Positions 8,899 through 19,054 of a stretch of DNA of 64,000 nt are shown piece by piece. Under the pieces are notes generated by a model, which saw nothing but the letters and a program-made list of their open reading frames with translations, did not search any database and had not been told where the DNA came from. The number at the start of each line of letters is the position of its first letter. The first letter of the stretch is position 1. The translations under genes were made by a program, and so were the position numbers. This stretch comes from Bradyrhizobium sp. ORS 278 (GTDB lineage Bacteria; Pseudomonadota; Alphaproteobacteria; Rhizobiales; Xanthobacteraceae). Location: NCBI RefSeq assembly GCF_000026145.1, contig NC_009445.1, positions 7,315,001 through 7,379,000 of the forward strand, read 5' to 3'.

Positions 8899-9088
8899 CG
8901 GGAAATGGGAAACTCCGGCGCCGCTGAAGTTCAGATAGCGCAAGAATTTCCCGGAGAGCCTTTCGCGCCAAGCGGCGTTGATATATGTTCACGGATTAAC
9001 GTTAAGTCTCTTCTGTAGCACATTTTTTTGGTACACATTGTACAGATAGACCTTTCCAGTCGAACGGCGCAGGATTGCGGGGCGGCGA
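8899..9088. promoter_or_regulatory. Divergent promoter region with two small palindromes
   Basis: This AT-rich spacer of 190 bases separates divergent transcription units. It contains the perfect palindrome TTAACGTTAA at 8996-9005 and the inverted repeat GTAC-n5-GTAC at 9031-9043. Both are candidate operator sites, but neither matches a regulator I can name with confidence. Confidence 0.4.
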
Positions 9089-9973
9089 ATGAGCGACACA
9101 ACTCAGCAGAAATCCATCGACCTGGCCCGAGGACTCTTCCTCGTCCGCTACAATGGAGCTGAGGACAAGGCCTCTCCCCCCCTCGTGCGCGTGGCGCCGG
9201 ATCGATCATCCACCGAAAGTTGCACGGTCATCACGGCTCCGGATTCCGTGGATGGAACGCTCTACGCCCCTGACAGTGCATTGGTGGTTTCGGTGCTGCG
9301 GCCTTCCCGGTTGACGGTCGAAGTCATTGCGCAGCAGCCGGGAGGTTCGACCGCGGCCAACGTCAAAATCGAGCCTTTGACGCAGGGGCAGAAGTGGGAG
9401 AGATCCCCGGCTGCCCGCGCCGCCGGCTCAACGAGCGCCCTTCCCGAACTGCAAATCATGGCCCATGTCGCCGGCGTCGGAGACGTGACCGAGGTTTCCA
9501 ATGCCTGGGTCGCAGGGCCAACAGCCCCCGCCAGGATCGAGGGCATCTGCCTGTTGTGGCCGAATAAGCCGCATGATCTCGATATTCAATATGCCGTCCG
9601 CTTTGCTCGACCGCAGCGGGGGGACAACCAGTTGGTCCCGCTAGGGACCTTCGCCGGCACGCGGGGCCGGGCGCTTCCGCTCACGGGGATCTCGCTGGAG
9701 ACTTCGGGCCCAGGTGCCAACCGCTACAACTTCGCGGTCGAGGCGATTTTTCTGGGCGCTCCAGCGATGCGCGTGACCGGTAAACGCATCAATCTTTCCG
9801 GACCGTCCGGCCGCGAACCTCTCGTCGGGCTGAAGATCAGCATCGAGGAAGCTCCGTCCAACATTCTCCCGAGCCCTCCGGCGCGAGGCGCCATGGATGC
9901 AGGAACCCCACGGTCAGGCGGACGTGTGAGGGTGTTCCGCAGCCGACAGAGCGCGGCCAAACCCGGCGCTTAA
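9089..9973 (+). CDS. Hypothetical protein beside a glycosyltransferase, 294 aa
   Basis: I recognise no family. The sequence has many short hydrophobic stretches separated by Gly/Pro/Ser, which suggests beta-sandwich structure. There is no signal peptide or membrane helix, and the last 40 residues are basic and disordered-looking. ATG 9089 follows a GGGGCGG. The stop at 9971-9973 lies only three bases before the first possible start of the following GT2 gene, so the two are almost certainly co-translated. By context it is a cytoplasmic accessory of that glycosyltransferase. Confidence 0.75.
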   Translation: MSDTTQQKSIDLARGLFLVRYNGAEDKASPPLVRVAPDRSSTESCTVITAPDSVDGTLYAPDSALVVSVLRPSRLTVEVIAQQPGGSTAANVKIEPLTQGQKWERSPAARAAGSTSALPELQIMAHVAGVGDVTEVSNAWVAGPTAPARIEGICLLWPNKPHDLDIQYAVRFARPQRGDNQLVPLGTFAGTRGRALPLTGISLETSGPGANRYNFAVEAIFLGAPAMRVTGKRINLSGPSGREPLVGLKISIEEAPSNILPSPPARGAMDAGTPRSGGRVRVFRSRQSAAKPGA

Positions 9974-9976
9974 GTC

Positions 9977-12553
9977 TTGGGCAGGTTCTTGGGCAACGAG
10001 TCCGAGACCACCGGATCCGCGGCGGAGCATACGGGTCCCTGGTTCAGCTCAAGGATCCATCATCATCTGGATCTCGAACGCGCCACGGTCGCCGCATTGG
10101 AGCGCCGCGAGTACCGGCGCGCGTTTGCATTCGCAGACAGGCGTTGCCGGATTTCTCCGCCCGCGACGGCGCGCGCGCATCTGCTACGAGCCGAAGCCCT
10201 CCATCACCTGGGCCTCGACGACGCGGCCGCGGATGCGGCCATCAAGGCCTGGGAGCTCGAGCCAGAAAACATTGCGGCCGCACGACGAACGATGGCCTGG
10301 GCGGCTGGCCGCGAGCAGCTTGAGGCCGCCCGGATCGTCGCGAGACTGGATCATGATCCGGACACAGTGCGGCTGGCCCTGCGCCACCTTCGCGCCGCCG
10401 GACAACGTGCATTCGCGCGCATGGAGTTGCTCGATCGGGAGATTGTGGGATGGGCCACATGGCCGGTGACGAGCACGCTGCACGTCACGCTGACATCGGT
10501 CGAGCAAACCCGTACGTTCTCTCTGGCCGGCACACCCCAGCATCGGCTTGCAACAGCAGAGCACCAAGTTGCGGATTTTCGATTTGAGCGATCCCGCGAA
10601 GAGGATCTGCGGCATGTCGCGATCACGGTCGACAGACAGCTGATCCAAGAGCTTCACCTTGGCGAGAGCCCTCCCAAAGCGCTGCGCCTCGAAGGCCGGC
10701 AAAAGCCAGACCGTGCCGCCGACGAGCCTGACCAGCTCACCGTCATTGTTCCGGTTTATCGCGACCTGCATGCGACGGCGGCCTGTCTGGGCAGCGTGAT
10801 CGCCGCGATCAATGCGACACCCGATTGTCGCCTGCTGATCGTGGACGATGCATCGCCCGAGCCAGCGATCAAACATCTGCTGCAGCAACTACAGACCGGG
10901 CCCAACGTGATCGTGCTGACAAACGAGCGCAATCTTGGTTTCGTGGGCGCCGTCAACCGGGCTCTTGATGCAAGCCCAAGCGGAGACATCGTGTTGCTCA
11001 ATGCGGATACGCTGGTTCCCCAGCAGGCGTTCAACAGGCTGCGCGCCGTCGTCCGCTCCGCTCCTGGCATCGGAACGGCAACACCGCTCTCGAACAATGG
11101 CGAGTTCACCAGCTTCCCGCGCCCTAACACTCCCAATGCCCTTCCATCGCTCGAAGAAGTCGAGGATCTCGACCAGCGTGCGGCTGCAGCAAATACCGGG
11201 GTCCTCGTCGACATCCCCAATGGCATTGGCTTCTGCCTCTACCTCACGCGCGCATGCCTGGACGTTGTGGGGCGGCTCTCGGACGATTTTCAACGCGGCT
11301 ATCTCGAGGATGTCGATCTTTGCTTGCGCGCCAAAGAGGCGGGCTTCAGAAACGTTTGCGTGCCCTCGGTTTTCGTCGGCCACGAGGGATCGCGATCGTT
11401 TCTCGACGAGAAGCGCGCGCTCGTCATGCGCAATCTGCGCATCCTCGAGCAACGCTATCCACGCTATTCGATCGAATGCGCCGCATTTTTGCAAGCGGAT
11501 CCCCTGCGCAAGTGTCGCGCCGCATTGGAGCGGGAGGTCATCGCCGGTCAAAGTGGCGGCCGTTGGCATGTCGTGCTCTCTGGCTCCGGACCTGTGTTCG
11601 CCACCGCGACTGAAAGATCGAGATTGTCGGGCGACCGAGCGGTCGGAAGTCTGACCGTTCGGATTGATGGCGATGGGCATCAAATCTGGGCTTCTCCAAT
11701 AGACATCCAAGGAGGCATCCCACAATCGCTTCGCTTCGCGCTGGCGACAGATGTCGACATTGCGGCCTTCGAGCAGTTTCTCGATGAGCATTCGACTGGA
11801 GAGATCGAAATCGTCGGAACGAGACGCATTCCGCCTCGGCTGCTCTCCTTCATCACACACCAGATCCCCTACCGCATAGTCGTTGCGGATACGTCGCTCG
11901 GCGACGGCACGTCCCAGCGCTCAGGCTTGCGGTCAAGCTGGATCGGCTTGGTGGCAGGCGCGCGACACGTTCTGACGCTCGACTCGCGTGGAGCGCGATT
12001 TGCGGGCGAGGCCCTGCGGATCGATACAAAACCCCACATGCGGACGCTCGAGGGCACGCGACGAGACCGATCACGGTCGACGCAAGGTGTGACCCTCTGC
12101 GTCCCTGCCTTGCGGACGACAGCCCAGGAGATCCGTTTCATGCGCGCGCTGGCGGATCAGCTCCGCTTCAATCTCCCCGGCGCGAGGCTGATAGTTCTCG
12201 GCAGAACGCTGGATGATCTCAGTCTCATGAATGAAGATAACGTCGTCGTGACGGGCGGCGAGATATTGCCCGATGAGCTCGACGGTCTTATCGACGCATA
12301 CGGTATCACTCGCGTCTTGCTGGACACCGGAGACCCGATGTTCGGACATCCACTGATCGCTGCATTGGAAGCCACCGGACTGCCGATTGCGGCAACCGAC
12401 TGGCTAGCGGCGGACGCCAGCGAACACAACCTTGTCATCGCGCCCGGCCTGCCGGCTTCGAAGGCCGTTGCACAAATCATCCGCTGGCTGCAGCCGGCAT
12501 CTGCCGAGCTCAAAATCCCGGCGGAGCCGCTTCAGGATGAGGCCGCCTGTTGA
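9977..12553 (+). CDS. Large GT2 glycosyltransferase with helical N-terminal region, 858 aa
   Basis: Residues about 30-150 look like TPR-type helices. A GT2 (GT-A fold) domain follows at about 254-500, with LTVIVPVYRD, the nucleotide-binding VDDAS (289-293), the DxD-like LNADT (341-345) and the catalytic YLEDVDLCLR. The remaining 350 residues have no recognised domain but could be a second, divergent transferase region. The start is uncertain: TTG 9977 or TTG 9989, the latter behind a GGCAGG. It is coupled to the upstream hypothetical gene (gap of three bases). Its last 44 bases overlap the 3-prime end of the convergent GT2 gene. Substrate unknown. Confidence 0.86.
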   Translation: MGRFLGNESETTGSAAEHTGPWFSSRIHHHLDLERATVAALERREYRRAFAFADRRCRISPPATARAHLLRAEALHHLGLDDAAADAAIKAWELEPENIAAARRTMAWAAGREQLEAARIVARLDHDPDTVRLALRHLRAAGQRAFARMELLDREIVGWATWPVTSTLHVTLTSVEQTRTFSLAGTPQHRLATAEHQVADFRFERSREEDLRHVAITVDRQLIQELHLGESPPKALRLEGRQKPDRAADEPDQLTVIVPVYRDLHATAACLGSVIAAINATPDCRLLIVDDASPEPAIKHLLQQLQTGPNVIVLTNERNLGFVGAVNRALDASPSGDIVLLNADTLVPQQAFNRLRAVVRSAPGIGTATPLSNNGEFTSFPRPNTPNALPSLEEVEDLDQRAAAANTGVLVDIPNGIGFCLYLTRACLDVVGRLSDDFQRGYLEDVDLCLRAKEAGFRNVCVPSVFVGHEGSRSFLDEKRALVMRNLRILEQRYPRYSIECAAFLQADPLRKCRAALEREVIAGQSGGRWHVVLSGSGPVFATATERSRLSGDRAVGSLTVRIDGDGHQIWASPIDIQGGIPQSLRFALATDVDIAAFEQFLDEHSTGEIEIVGTRRIPPRLLSFITHQIPYRIVVADTSLGDGTSQRSGLRSSWIGLVAGARHVLTLDSRGARFAGEALRIDTKPHMRTLEGTRRDRSRSTQGVTLCVPALRTTAQEIRFMRALADQLRFNLPGARLIVLGRTLDDLSLMNEDNVVVTGGEILPDELDGLIDAYGITRVLLDTGDPMFGHPLIAALEATGLPIAATDWLAADASEHNLVIAPGLPASKAVAQIIRWLQPASAELKIPAEPLQDEAAC

Positions 12554-14858
12554 CGCGCGACGCCCAGGAACGCGGTGGCCAGGCGAGCGCCGAGAACGGT
12601 GGATGATCGAGCCCGAGAAGCGGATGATAATAGGGATCGTCCATCAAGGCATCCCCCCACTTGATACGCAAGTTCAGGAGCTCTCGCTCGAAGCGGGCCT
12701 TGCGATCCGGAGACGTGTCGCGGCCGCGGCTGACTGACTCGAGATGGGTCAATCGTGCATCGGGTGTTATCACGATACGTTTGCCGAGCTGCCGCAGCTT
12801 AAGGCAGAGATCGACGTCGTTGAAATTCACGGGGAAACGAACCTCGTCCATGCCCTGCACGGCGTCGTAGTCGCGCTTGCGGATCAAGAGGCAGGCAGCC
12901 GTAACGGCCGAACATTCGTGGGCCACTTGTAGCAGACCACCGTAGCCAAGATCGCCGTCCATCCGATCATTGAACGCGTGGGTCGCCGCGAAGTTCGTAC
13001 CGAGCACGACGCCGCCATGCTGAACAACCCCGTTAGGCCACAGCAGCTTCGCGCCGACTGCACCCACATTGGGCTCGCTGAGCCGAGATAGCATTTCGCT
13101 GAGCCAATCGTCGTCCAAAGCCTCGATATCGTTGTTCAGAAGACAGACGTTCTCCGTATCCACCTGGCGGATGGCAATATTGTTGATACGGGCGAAGTTG
13201 AAATGCCCCGGTACCGGGAGAACACCAACACCGAGCGCCGCGATCCGAGCCAAATATTCCATGGTTTCGGGCTCGGTTGACTCATTGTCGACGACCAGAA
13301 CCTTCGCCTGCAGTTTGCGGACGGCGGGCTCGATCGTGTCAAGGCAACGCTGCAGAAGCTTGCCGCGATTGCGGGTCGGGATCACAATCGTGGTGCTGTC
13401 GTTCGCGGCCACCTCGCGCTGGATCCTGACTGACGGCACCGAGCCGTTTTCACGCGGAGACACCGCAGCCCGGATTCCGCTCCTGGCCAGGAAGCTCCGG
13501 CTGGCCTCCGCCAACTCCTTGACTGCGGACGCCGTATCGATGACCGGCAATATCGCAAGAGCGCCGGGCAGATGACGGACACGGCGGGTTGCAAGCTCAT
13601 TGCCGACGCAGGCGTGAAACAGCTCGTAAAGCGACATGGCCGAACGAAGCGTCTCCAGAGCACACGCTCGTCGGACGGCAAAGAAATACGCGCCGTAGGC
13701 CTGCTCGAGGGCGCGCTCCCGATCGAATGCCGGCAACATCAAAGGCCAGAGTTTGCCGTCGGACTGGATCTCGATATCGCTGTAGACACCGTCACAGCGT
13801 CGGTCGACCTCGAATACCTCGCCAAGACGCCGCAGGGCGTCCGGCGTGACGAAAGTGCCGCTGAGGCAGAACACGACGAATTCGCAGCCGGCCGCATCCC
13901 CACCGATGAACTCCCAGGCCGGCTTGGCATCAAACCGGGCGAAGCTGCGAGCTGTCGGCAGGCTTATCGCACTCCAGGTACAGTTCCGTTGTGCTTCGAG
14001 GCTCTCGACGGTCTCGTCGACTCCCGACTCGCCAATCAGGATGACGGCAGCTTCGAAGGACCCGCTGACCGGACCAGGCGGCGGGAAACGTTCTTTCCAA
14101 CTCTCATAGAGATGAAACGGAAGCGATGCGGGCACCAGCTGGTCGAACAGGCGGCCGCGAAGACGCTCACTCTCCCATCGCCCAAGGACTTGCAGGGTCT
14201 GCTCCAGGCCGCGCTCGAAAGCAACAAACGGCAAGGCCTGTGCAAGGAGGCTGCGGCCATCGGAAAGGCGGGCTGACAGCTGTCGGACGCGTCCGTCGGC
14301 GTAGTGCTCCGGTAGATGAAAATCTAATCTTTTTGCGGCTTCGAAACCGTCCCCTTGGGCGACATGCGTCCAGCCGGACGGCTTGACGAGCATCACCAGC
14401 TGCTCGGCAACCACGATCTCAACGTCGTCTTCCAGCTCCGGATCAAGCCAGCCGACAAAGCGAAGACCACCCACCCATTCGAGTTCGCCCAGAACGTATT
14501 CCGCTTCGTCCGTCAGCAGGCTGTCGCAATAGATCGGCGCGCCAACGGCAACACCCAGATTGGCGAGGCGCGCTTCGACGCAGGTCGCATTCGCCAAGGC
14601 CTCGTCGGCGACGCTGAAAGTGAAGCCGAAGCGGCCGTCTCCGAGTCCGTCCTCGCGCAGCCGGGCGACCATGCCATCAGCAACGCCAACGGCGACCACG
14701 TAACCGTCGACGACGAGTTCGATGACGAATTTGCGGGTTGGATCGGAGGGGTCGCAGGCGAAGCCGGAGAACGTGCGTCCGCGGCGGAACAAGGCCGTCT
14801 GCAGCTGATCTCCAACCTCGTAGGCGCTGCGCAATGGCTCGGCTTCCATTCCCGACAT
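12510..14858 (-). CDS. GT2 glycosyltransferase with N-terminal beta-rich module, 782 aa
   Basis: The C-terminal half is a clear GT2 domain (about 500-750): TTIVIPTRNR, VVDNES, the DxD-like LLNNDIEA and the catalytic NDVDLCLKLR. It ends in DPYYHPLLGL, which is characteristic of O-antigen type GT2 proteins (RfbC-like). The first 120 residues form a beta-rich module (FSGFACDPSDP, then VVDGYVVAVG) resembling the N-terminus of the AlgX-like protein at 19055-20251. ATG 14858 has a GGGGA five bases upstream. It lies downstream of rfbC-rfbD on the same strand, separated by 125 bases with a hairpin, which suggests that it uses dTDP-rhamnose or acts in the same repeat-unit synthesis. Confidence 0.9.
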   Translation of the reverse strand: MSGMEAEPLRSAYEVGDQLQTALFRRGRTFSGFACDPSDPTRKFVIELVVDGYVVAVGVADGMVARLREDGLGDGRFGFTFSVADEALANATCVEARLANLGVAVGAPIYCDSLLTDEAEYVLGELEWVGGLRFVGWLDPELEDDVEIVVAEQLVMLVKPSGWTHVAQGDGFEAAKRLDFHLPEHYADGRVRQLSARLSDGRSLLAQALPFVAFERGLEQTLQVLGRWESERLRGRLFDQLVPASLPFHLYESWKERFPPPGPVSGSFEAAVILIGESGVDETVESLEAQRNCTWSAISLPTARSFARFDAKPAWEFIGGDAAGCEFVVFCLSGTFVTPDALRRLGEVFEVDRRCDGVYSDIEIQSDGKLWPLMLPAFDRERALEQAYGAYFFAVRRACALETLRSAMSLYELFHACVGNELATRRVRHLPGALAILPVIDTASAVKELAEASRSFLARSGIRAAVSPRENGSVPSVRIQREVAANDSTTIVIPTRNRGKLLQRCLDTIEPAVRKLQAKVLVVDNESTEPETMEYLARIAALGVGVLPVPGHFNFARINNIAIRQVDTENVCLLNNDIEALDDDWLSEMLSRLSEPNVGAVGAKLLWPNGVVQHGGVVLGTNFAATHAFNDRMDGDLGYGGLLQVAHECSAVTAACLLIRKRDYDAVQGMDEVRFPVNFNDVDLCLKLRQLGKRIVITPDARLTHLESVSRGRDTSPDRKARFERELLNLRIKWGDALMDDPYYHPLLGLDHPPFSALAWPPRSWASRVNRRPHPEAAPPGF

Positions 14859-14868
14859 GTCGTCCCCA

Positions 14869-14896
14869 TGCCACCCGCTCGCGTCGACGGGTGGCA
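14869..14896 (-). terminator. Nine-base-pair hairpin before the GT2 gene
   Basis: A perfect 9-bp stem (14869-14877 with 14888-14896, loop of 10) lies between rfbD and the GT2 gene on the minus strand. It ends immediately before the GGGGA ribosome site of the GT2. It could attenuate read-through from rfbCD or limit translation of the GT2. No T-run follows. Confidence 0.42.
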
Positions 14897-14983
14897 GCCG
14901 TGGTCTTTGCCGATCCCCTGGGAAAAGACAACAGGCTTGGGCGAACGGCCCGTCAGCGCGCGGGCGACTGTGGCGAACAGGTC

Positions 14984-15892
14984 CTAGCGCTGCTCGGCCG
15001 CGACGAGCTCGTCGAGCTCGCGGGACAGGGCCTGCTGCCAGGACGGCGGCACGAGGCCGTAGGCGCCACGGAGGCGCGACAGATCGAGCTGAGAATTGGC
15101 CGGCCGCCGCGCCTTGGTCGGAAAATCCGCCGTGGTGATCGCCTCGACCGCCCGAGCCTTCACCGGCACGTTACGCTGTCGCAGACCGTCGACGATGGCG
15201 CTGGCGAAGCCGTGCCAGCTGGTGGCGCCGGAATTGGTCAGATGCACGAGGCCCTCGGCCCGTGCGAATGCGCCCGGCAGGTCGCCGGCACCTTGCGCGA
15301 GGATCGCGGCGATCACCTCCGCGATGGTCCGCGCCGAGGTCGGCGTCCCCTTCTGGTCGGCGACGACACGCAGGGCCTCGCGCTCCCGCGCCAGGCGGAC
15401 GATCGTGCGCATGAAATTCGCGCCTGCGGACGCGAACACCCAGGCCGTGCGCACGATCAGATGCGGGCCGCCGGCGCTGCGCACCGCGTCCTCGCCGGCG
15501 AGCTTGCTGCGGCCATAGGCCGAGAGCGGACCGACGGCGTCGCTCTCGCGCCAGGGGTGCTCGCCCGCGCCGTCGAACACGTAGTCGGTCGAGACATGCA
15601 GCAGCGGCACGCGCCGCGGCGCCGCCCATTGCGCGATCACGCCCGGCGCCTGGCCGTTGACGGTCATCGCGAGCTCGGCCTCGTCCTCGGCGCGATCGAC
15701 GGCGGTATAGGCCGCCGGATTGAGAATGAGGTCGGGCGCGAGCCGGTCCAGCGCGCCCGCGAGGCTGGCGGGCTGCGTCAGATCGAACGCCGCGCGCGGC
15801 GGGCAGATCAGCTCATCGGTTCCACCGGCCGGCAGCAGCCTGCGCAGCGCGCCGCCGACCTGTCCGCTGGTGCCCGTGATCAGAATGCGCAT
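14984..15892 (-). CDS. rfbD: dTDP-4-dehydrorhamnose reductase
   Basis: The enzyme catalyses the last step of dTDP-L-rhamnose synthesis, NAD(P)H reduction of dTDP-4-dehydro-L-rhamnose, in the cytoplasm. The 302-aa protein starts with the Rossmann motif MRILITGTSGQVG. It shows the family's NPAAYTAVDRAEDE (about 70-83) and the catalytic Tyr/Lys in SAYGRSKLAGED (about 130-141). The start at 15892 shares one base with the rfbC stop (TGATG), so translation is coupled. A longer frame upstream lies inside rfbC and is not real. rfbA and rfbB are divergent across a 111-base promoter region, completing the pathway. Confidence 0.95.
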   Translation of the reverse strand: MRILITGTSGQVGGALRRLLPAGGTDELICPPRAAFDLTQPASLAGALDRLAPDLILNPAAYTAVDRAEDEAELAMTVNGQAPGVIAQWAAPRRVPLLHVSTDYVFDGAGEHPWRESDAVGPLSAYGRSKLAGEDAVRSAGGPHLIVRTAWVFASAGANFMRTIVRLAREREALRVVADQKGTPTSARTIAEVIAAILAQGAGDLPGAFARAEGLVHLTNSGATSWHGFASAIVDGLRQRNVPVKARAVEAITTADFPTKARRPANSQLDLSRLRGAYGLVPPSWQQALSRELDELVAAEQR

Positions 15893-16446
15893 CAGATCTG
15901 CCCGTACACGGGAAGATTCCGGGCCTCCGCCAGCAGCGGCGCCTCGGCGTCCTTGGGCGACAGCTTCGGCTCTGGCACGCCCCAGTCGATGCCGATCGCC
16001 GGATCGTTCCAGCGCACCGACATCTCGTCCTTGGGACTGTAATAGTCGTCGCATTTGTAGAAGAAATCCGCGCTCTCCGAGAGCACGACGAAGCCGTGGG
16101 CGAAGCCGCGGGGAACCCAGAGCTGGCGGCGGTTCTCCTCCGACAGTTCCACGGCGACATGCTTGCCGAAATTCGGGCTGCCGACGCGCACATCGACCGC
16201 CACGTCCAGCACCCGGCCGCGCATCGCGCTGACCAGCTTGCCTTGCGTGTTCGGGTTCTGCAGATGCAGCCCGCGCAGCACGCCATAGGACGAGCGGGAC
16301 ATGTTGTCCTGCACGAACGGCCCGTTGATACCGAGCTCGCGGTAGCGGGCGGCCTGGAACGTCTCCAGGAAGAAACCTCGGTGGTCACCGAACAGCTTCG
16401 GCTCGAGAATGATAACTTCAGGCAAGTCGGTTTTGATGACGTTCAT
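15892..16446 (-). CDS. rfbC: dTDP-4-dehydrorhamnose 3,5-epimerase
   Basis: This 184-aa protein of the RmlC cupin family has the usual length. Visible family features are DHRGFFLETF (about 22-31), QDNMSRSSYGVLRGLHLQ with the catalytic His (about 46-63), VPRGFAHGF (about 115-123) and YYSPKDE carrying the conserved Tyr. It converts dTDP-4-dehydro-6-deoxy-glucose to the L-rhamno form for RfbD. It is first in the minus-strand rfbC-rfbD pair. The ATG at 16446 lies next to the AT-rich divergent promoter region. Confidence 0.96.
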   Translation of the reverse strand: MNVIKTDLPEVIILEPKLFGDHRGFFLETFQAARYRELGINGPFVQDNMSRSSYGVLRGLHLQNPNTQGKLVSAMRGRVLDVAVDVRVGSPNFGKHVAVELSEENRRQLWVPRGFAHGFVVLSESADFFYKCDDYYSPKDEMSVRWNDPAIGIDWGVPEPKLSPKDAEAPLLAEARNLPVYGQI

Positions 16447-16557
16447 CGAATGGTCTGCTAAATGGATTGCGCTTCTACAATTTACTGTATCCCTTTATCC
16501 AACTTGTGCAACGCACGCTATCTGTTAACATAACAATTATTCGCTGAGTGAGGTCCC
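16447..16557. promoter_or_regulatory. Divergent rfbC/rfbA promoter region
   Basis: This 111-base AT-rich spacer must hold start sites for both halves of the rhamnose pathway. It contains a TTAACATAACAATTATT stretch (16525-16541), and rfbA has a GTGAGGTCC ribosome site just before its ATG. No specific operator can be named. Confidence 0.42.
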
Positions 16558-17433
<876 letters not shown>

Positions 17434-17448
17434 CGCCTGGAGGCATCG

Positions 17449-18522
17449 ATGCGTTTCAAGGGCTCGACCATCTTCGTCACCGGCGGCGCCGGCTTCATCG
17501 GCTCGGCCGTGGTGCGGCACCTCTTGCGCGACACCCATGCCCGCGTGGTCAACATCGACAAGCTGACCTACGCCGCCAATCTCGATTCGCTGCCCGGCGC
17601 GGCCGGCAATCCGCATTACGCCTTCGAGCAGGCCGATATCTGCGACGCGGCCGCCTTGCGCAAGCTGTTCGACAAGTACCAGCCCGACGCGGTGATGAAC
17701 CTCGCCGCCGAGAGCCATGTCGACCGCTCGATCGACGGCCCCGGCGAGTTCATCCAGACCAACATCGTCGGCACCTTCACGCTGCTGCAGGAGGCGCTGC
17801 GCCACTTCCGCAGCCTGTCTCCGGAGAAGCGCGCCGGCTTCCGCTTCCTGCACATCTCGACCGACGAGGTGTTCGGCACGCTCGGCGACACCGGCCTGTT
17901 CACCGAGACCACGGCCTACGCGCCCAACTCGCCCTATTCGGCGAGCAAGGCCTCGTCCGACCATCTGGTGCGGGCCTGGCGCGAGACCTACGAGCTGCCG
18001 ACCATGATCACCAACTGCTCGAACAATTACGGGCCGTATCACTTCCCCGAGAAGCTGATCCCGCACATGATCATCAAGGGCCTCGGCTTCGAGACGCTGC
18101 CGGTCTATGGCGACGGCCAGAACATCCGCGACTGGCTGTTCGTCGAGGACCACGCGAGGGCGTTGACCCTGGTGCTGGAGCGCGGCCAGGTCGGCGAGAC
18201 CTACAATGTCGGCGGCCGCAACGAGCGCACCAATCTGCACGTGGTCGAGACCATCTGCGACCTGCTCGACGCGGTCGCGCCGGGGCCGCAAGGCGGCCGC
18301 CGCCAGCTGATCAGCTTCGTCACCGACCGCCCCGGCCACGACCGCCGCTACGCCATCGACGCCTCCAAGCTGGAGCGCGAGCTCGGCTGGCGCGCCGAGG
18401 AGACTTTCGAGACCGGCATCGCCAAGACCGTCCGCTGGTATGTCCAGGAGAAACCGTGGTGGCAGGCGATCCTGCAGCGCGGCTATCAGACCGAGCGGCT
18501 CGGCCGCAAGGCAGCGCATTGA
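17449..18522 (+). CDS. rfbB: dTDP-glucose 4,6-dehydratase
   Basis: Second enzyme of the rhamnose pathway, an NAD-dependent extended short-chain dehydrogenase of 357 aa. It shows the Rossmann motif [15 protein letters not shown] (about 11-25), [15 protein letters not shown] (about 84-98), the catalytic [12 protein letters not shown] with Thr-Asp-Glu (about 135-146), [10 protein letters not shown] with Tyr and Lys (about 164-173), and [11 protein letters not shown] near 251. It sits 15 bases behind rfbA. Downstream is the structured repeat region rather than another gene, so the operon appears to end here. Confidence 0.97.
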   Translation: MRFKGSTIFVTGGAGFIGSAVVRHLLRDTHARVVNIDKLTYAANLDSLPGAAGNPHYAFEQADICDAAALRKLFDKYQPDAVMNLAAESHVDRSIDGPGEFIQTNIVGTFTLLQEALRHFRSLSPEKRAGFRFLHISTDEVFGTLGDTGLFTETTAYAPNSPYSASKASSDHLVRAWRETYELPTMITNCSNNYGPYHFPEKLIPHMIIKGLGFETLPVYGDGQNIRDWLFVEDHARALTLVLERGQVGETYNVGGRNERTNLHVVETICDLLDAVAPGPQGGRRQLISFVTDRPGHDRRYAIDASKLERELGWRAEETFETGIAKTVRWYVQEKPWWQAILQRGYQTERLGRKAAH

Positions 18523-18619
18523 CCCTCCGATGGTCAGCGCCGGCCTCGACCTCCGGGACGAGCCGCCGCGGCCTCGCGGCGCGATGAGCGCCCGAGCTGT
18601 GCTGAAATCCGGACCCTCG

Positions 18620-19050
18620 CAAACGAGGGCGCAGGGAAGACCGGGTGCCCAACGCACCCATGGCCCCCGTGCGAGAAAAATGCACGGGGAAGGAACCACA
18701 GGCAACGCCGGATTCACACCGGCCTTCCCTGCACGATGGTTTATGGCGTACTTCGTGCTCTCCCCGGGGACCGGCTTGTTTGCCCCCGTCACGCCAGTGC
18801 GTCATCGCACTGCGCTTGGCATCAGCGTCGGGATGCCAGGACCACACGACTTGACCATCCGTACCAGCGACCGCTCGTCAGCCGGCCATGGCACGTCCAC
18901 CGCATCCCAAGCCCAACGTCCGTGACGACGCGCACGCCCCTCCGAGGAGCCCGGGACACCGACAAAGGTGCTTCTGATTTGCCCGACGGCGCAAGCGCTG
19001 GAGGGTGCGACATGGTAACGCGACGGGCAGTGAATTTGACTGGGGGTCAA
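18620..19050. repeat. Dispersed structured intergenic repeat of the Bradyrhizobium type
   Basis: The 530 bases after rfbB hold no convincing gene. From about 18631 they show nested hairpins. The outer arms are 18631-18644 and 18719-18732 (13 of 14 paired). Inside are GGGTGC/GCACCC (18643-18659) and CCCCGTGC/GCACGGGG (18665-18689). The conceptual peptides here (for example HGEGTTGNAG and HRIPSPTSV) resemble spurious hypothetical proteins that, as I recall, recur in Bradyrhizobium and Rhodopseudomonas because the DNA is a dispersed repeat. The exact ends are uncertain. It separates the normal-GC rfb genes from the low-GC block. Confidence 0.6.
18665..18689 (+). terminator. Strong hairpin downstream of rfbB
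   Basis: An 8-bp perfect GC-rich stem with a nine-base A-rich loop lies 142 bases after the rfbB stop, within the repeat. It is a plausible end point for rfbAB transcripts but lacks a T-run, so termination is not assured. Confidence 0.35.
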
Positions 19051-19054
19051 TAGC

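Noticed and set aside
18440..18925. Plus-strand frame of 161 codons after rfbB
   Set aside because: It starts inside rfbB and reads through the dispersed repeat; its peptide matches the kind of spurious protein annotated from this repeat in Bradyrhizobium.
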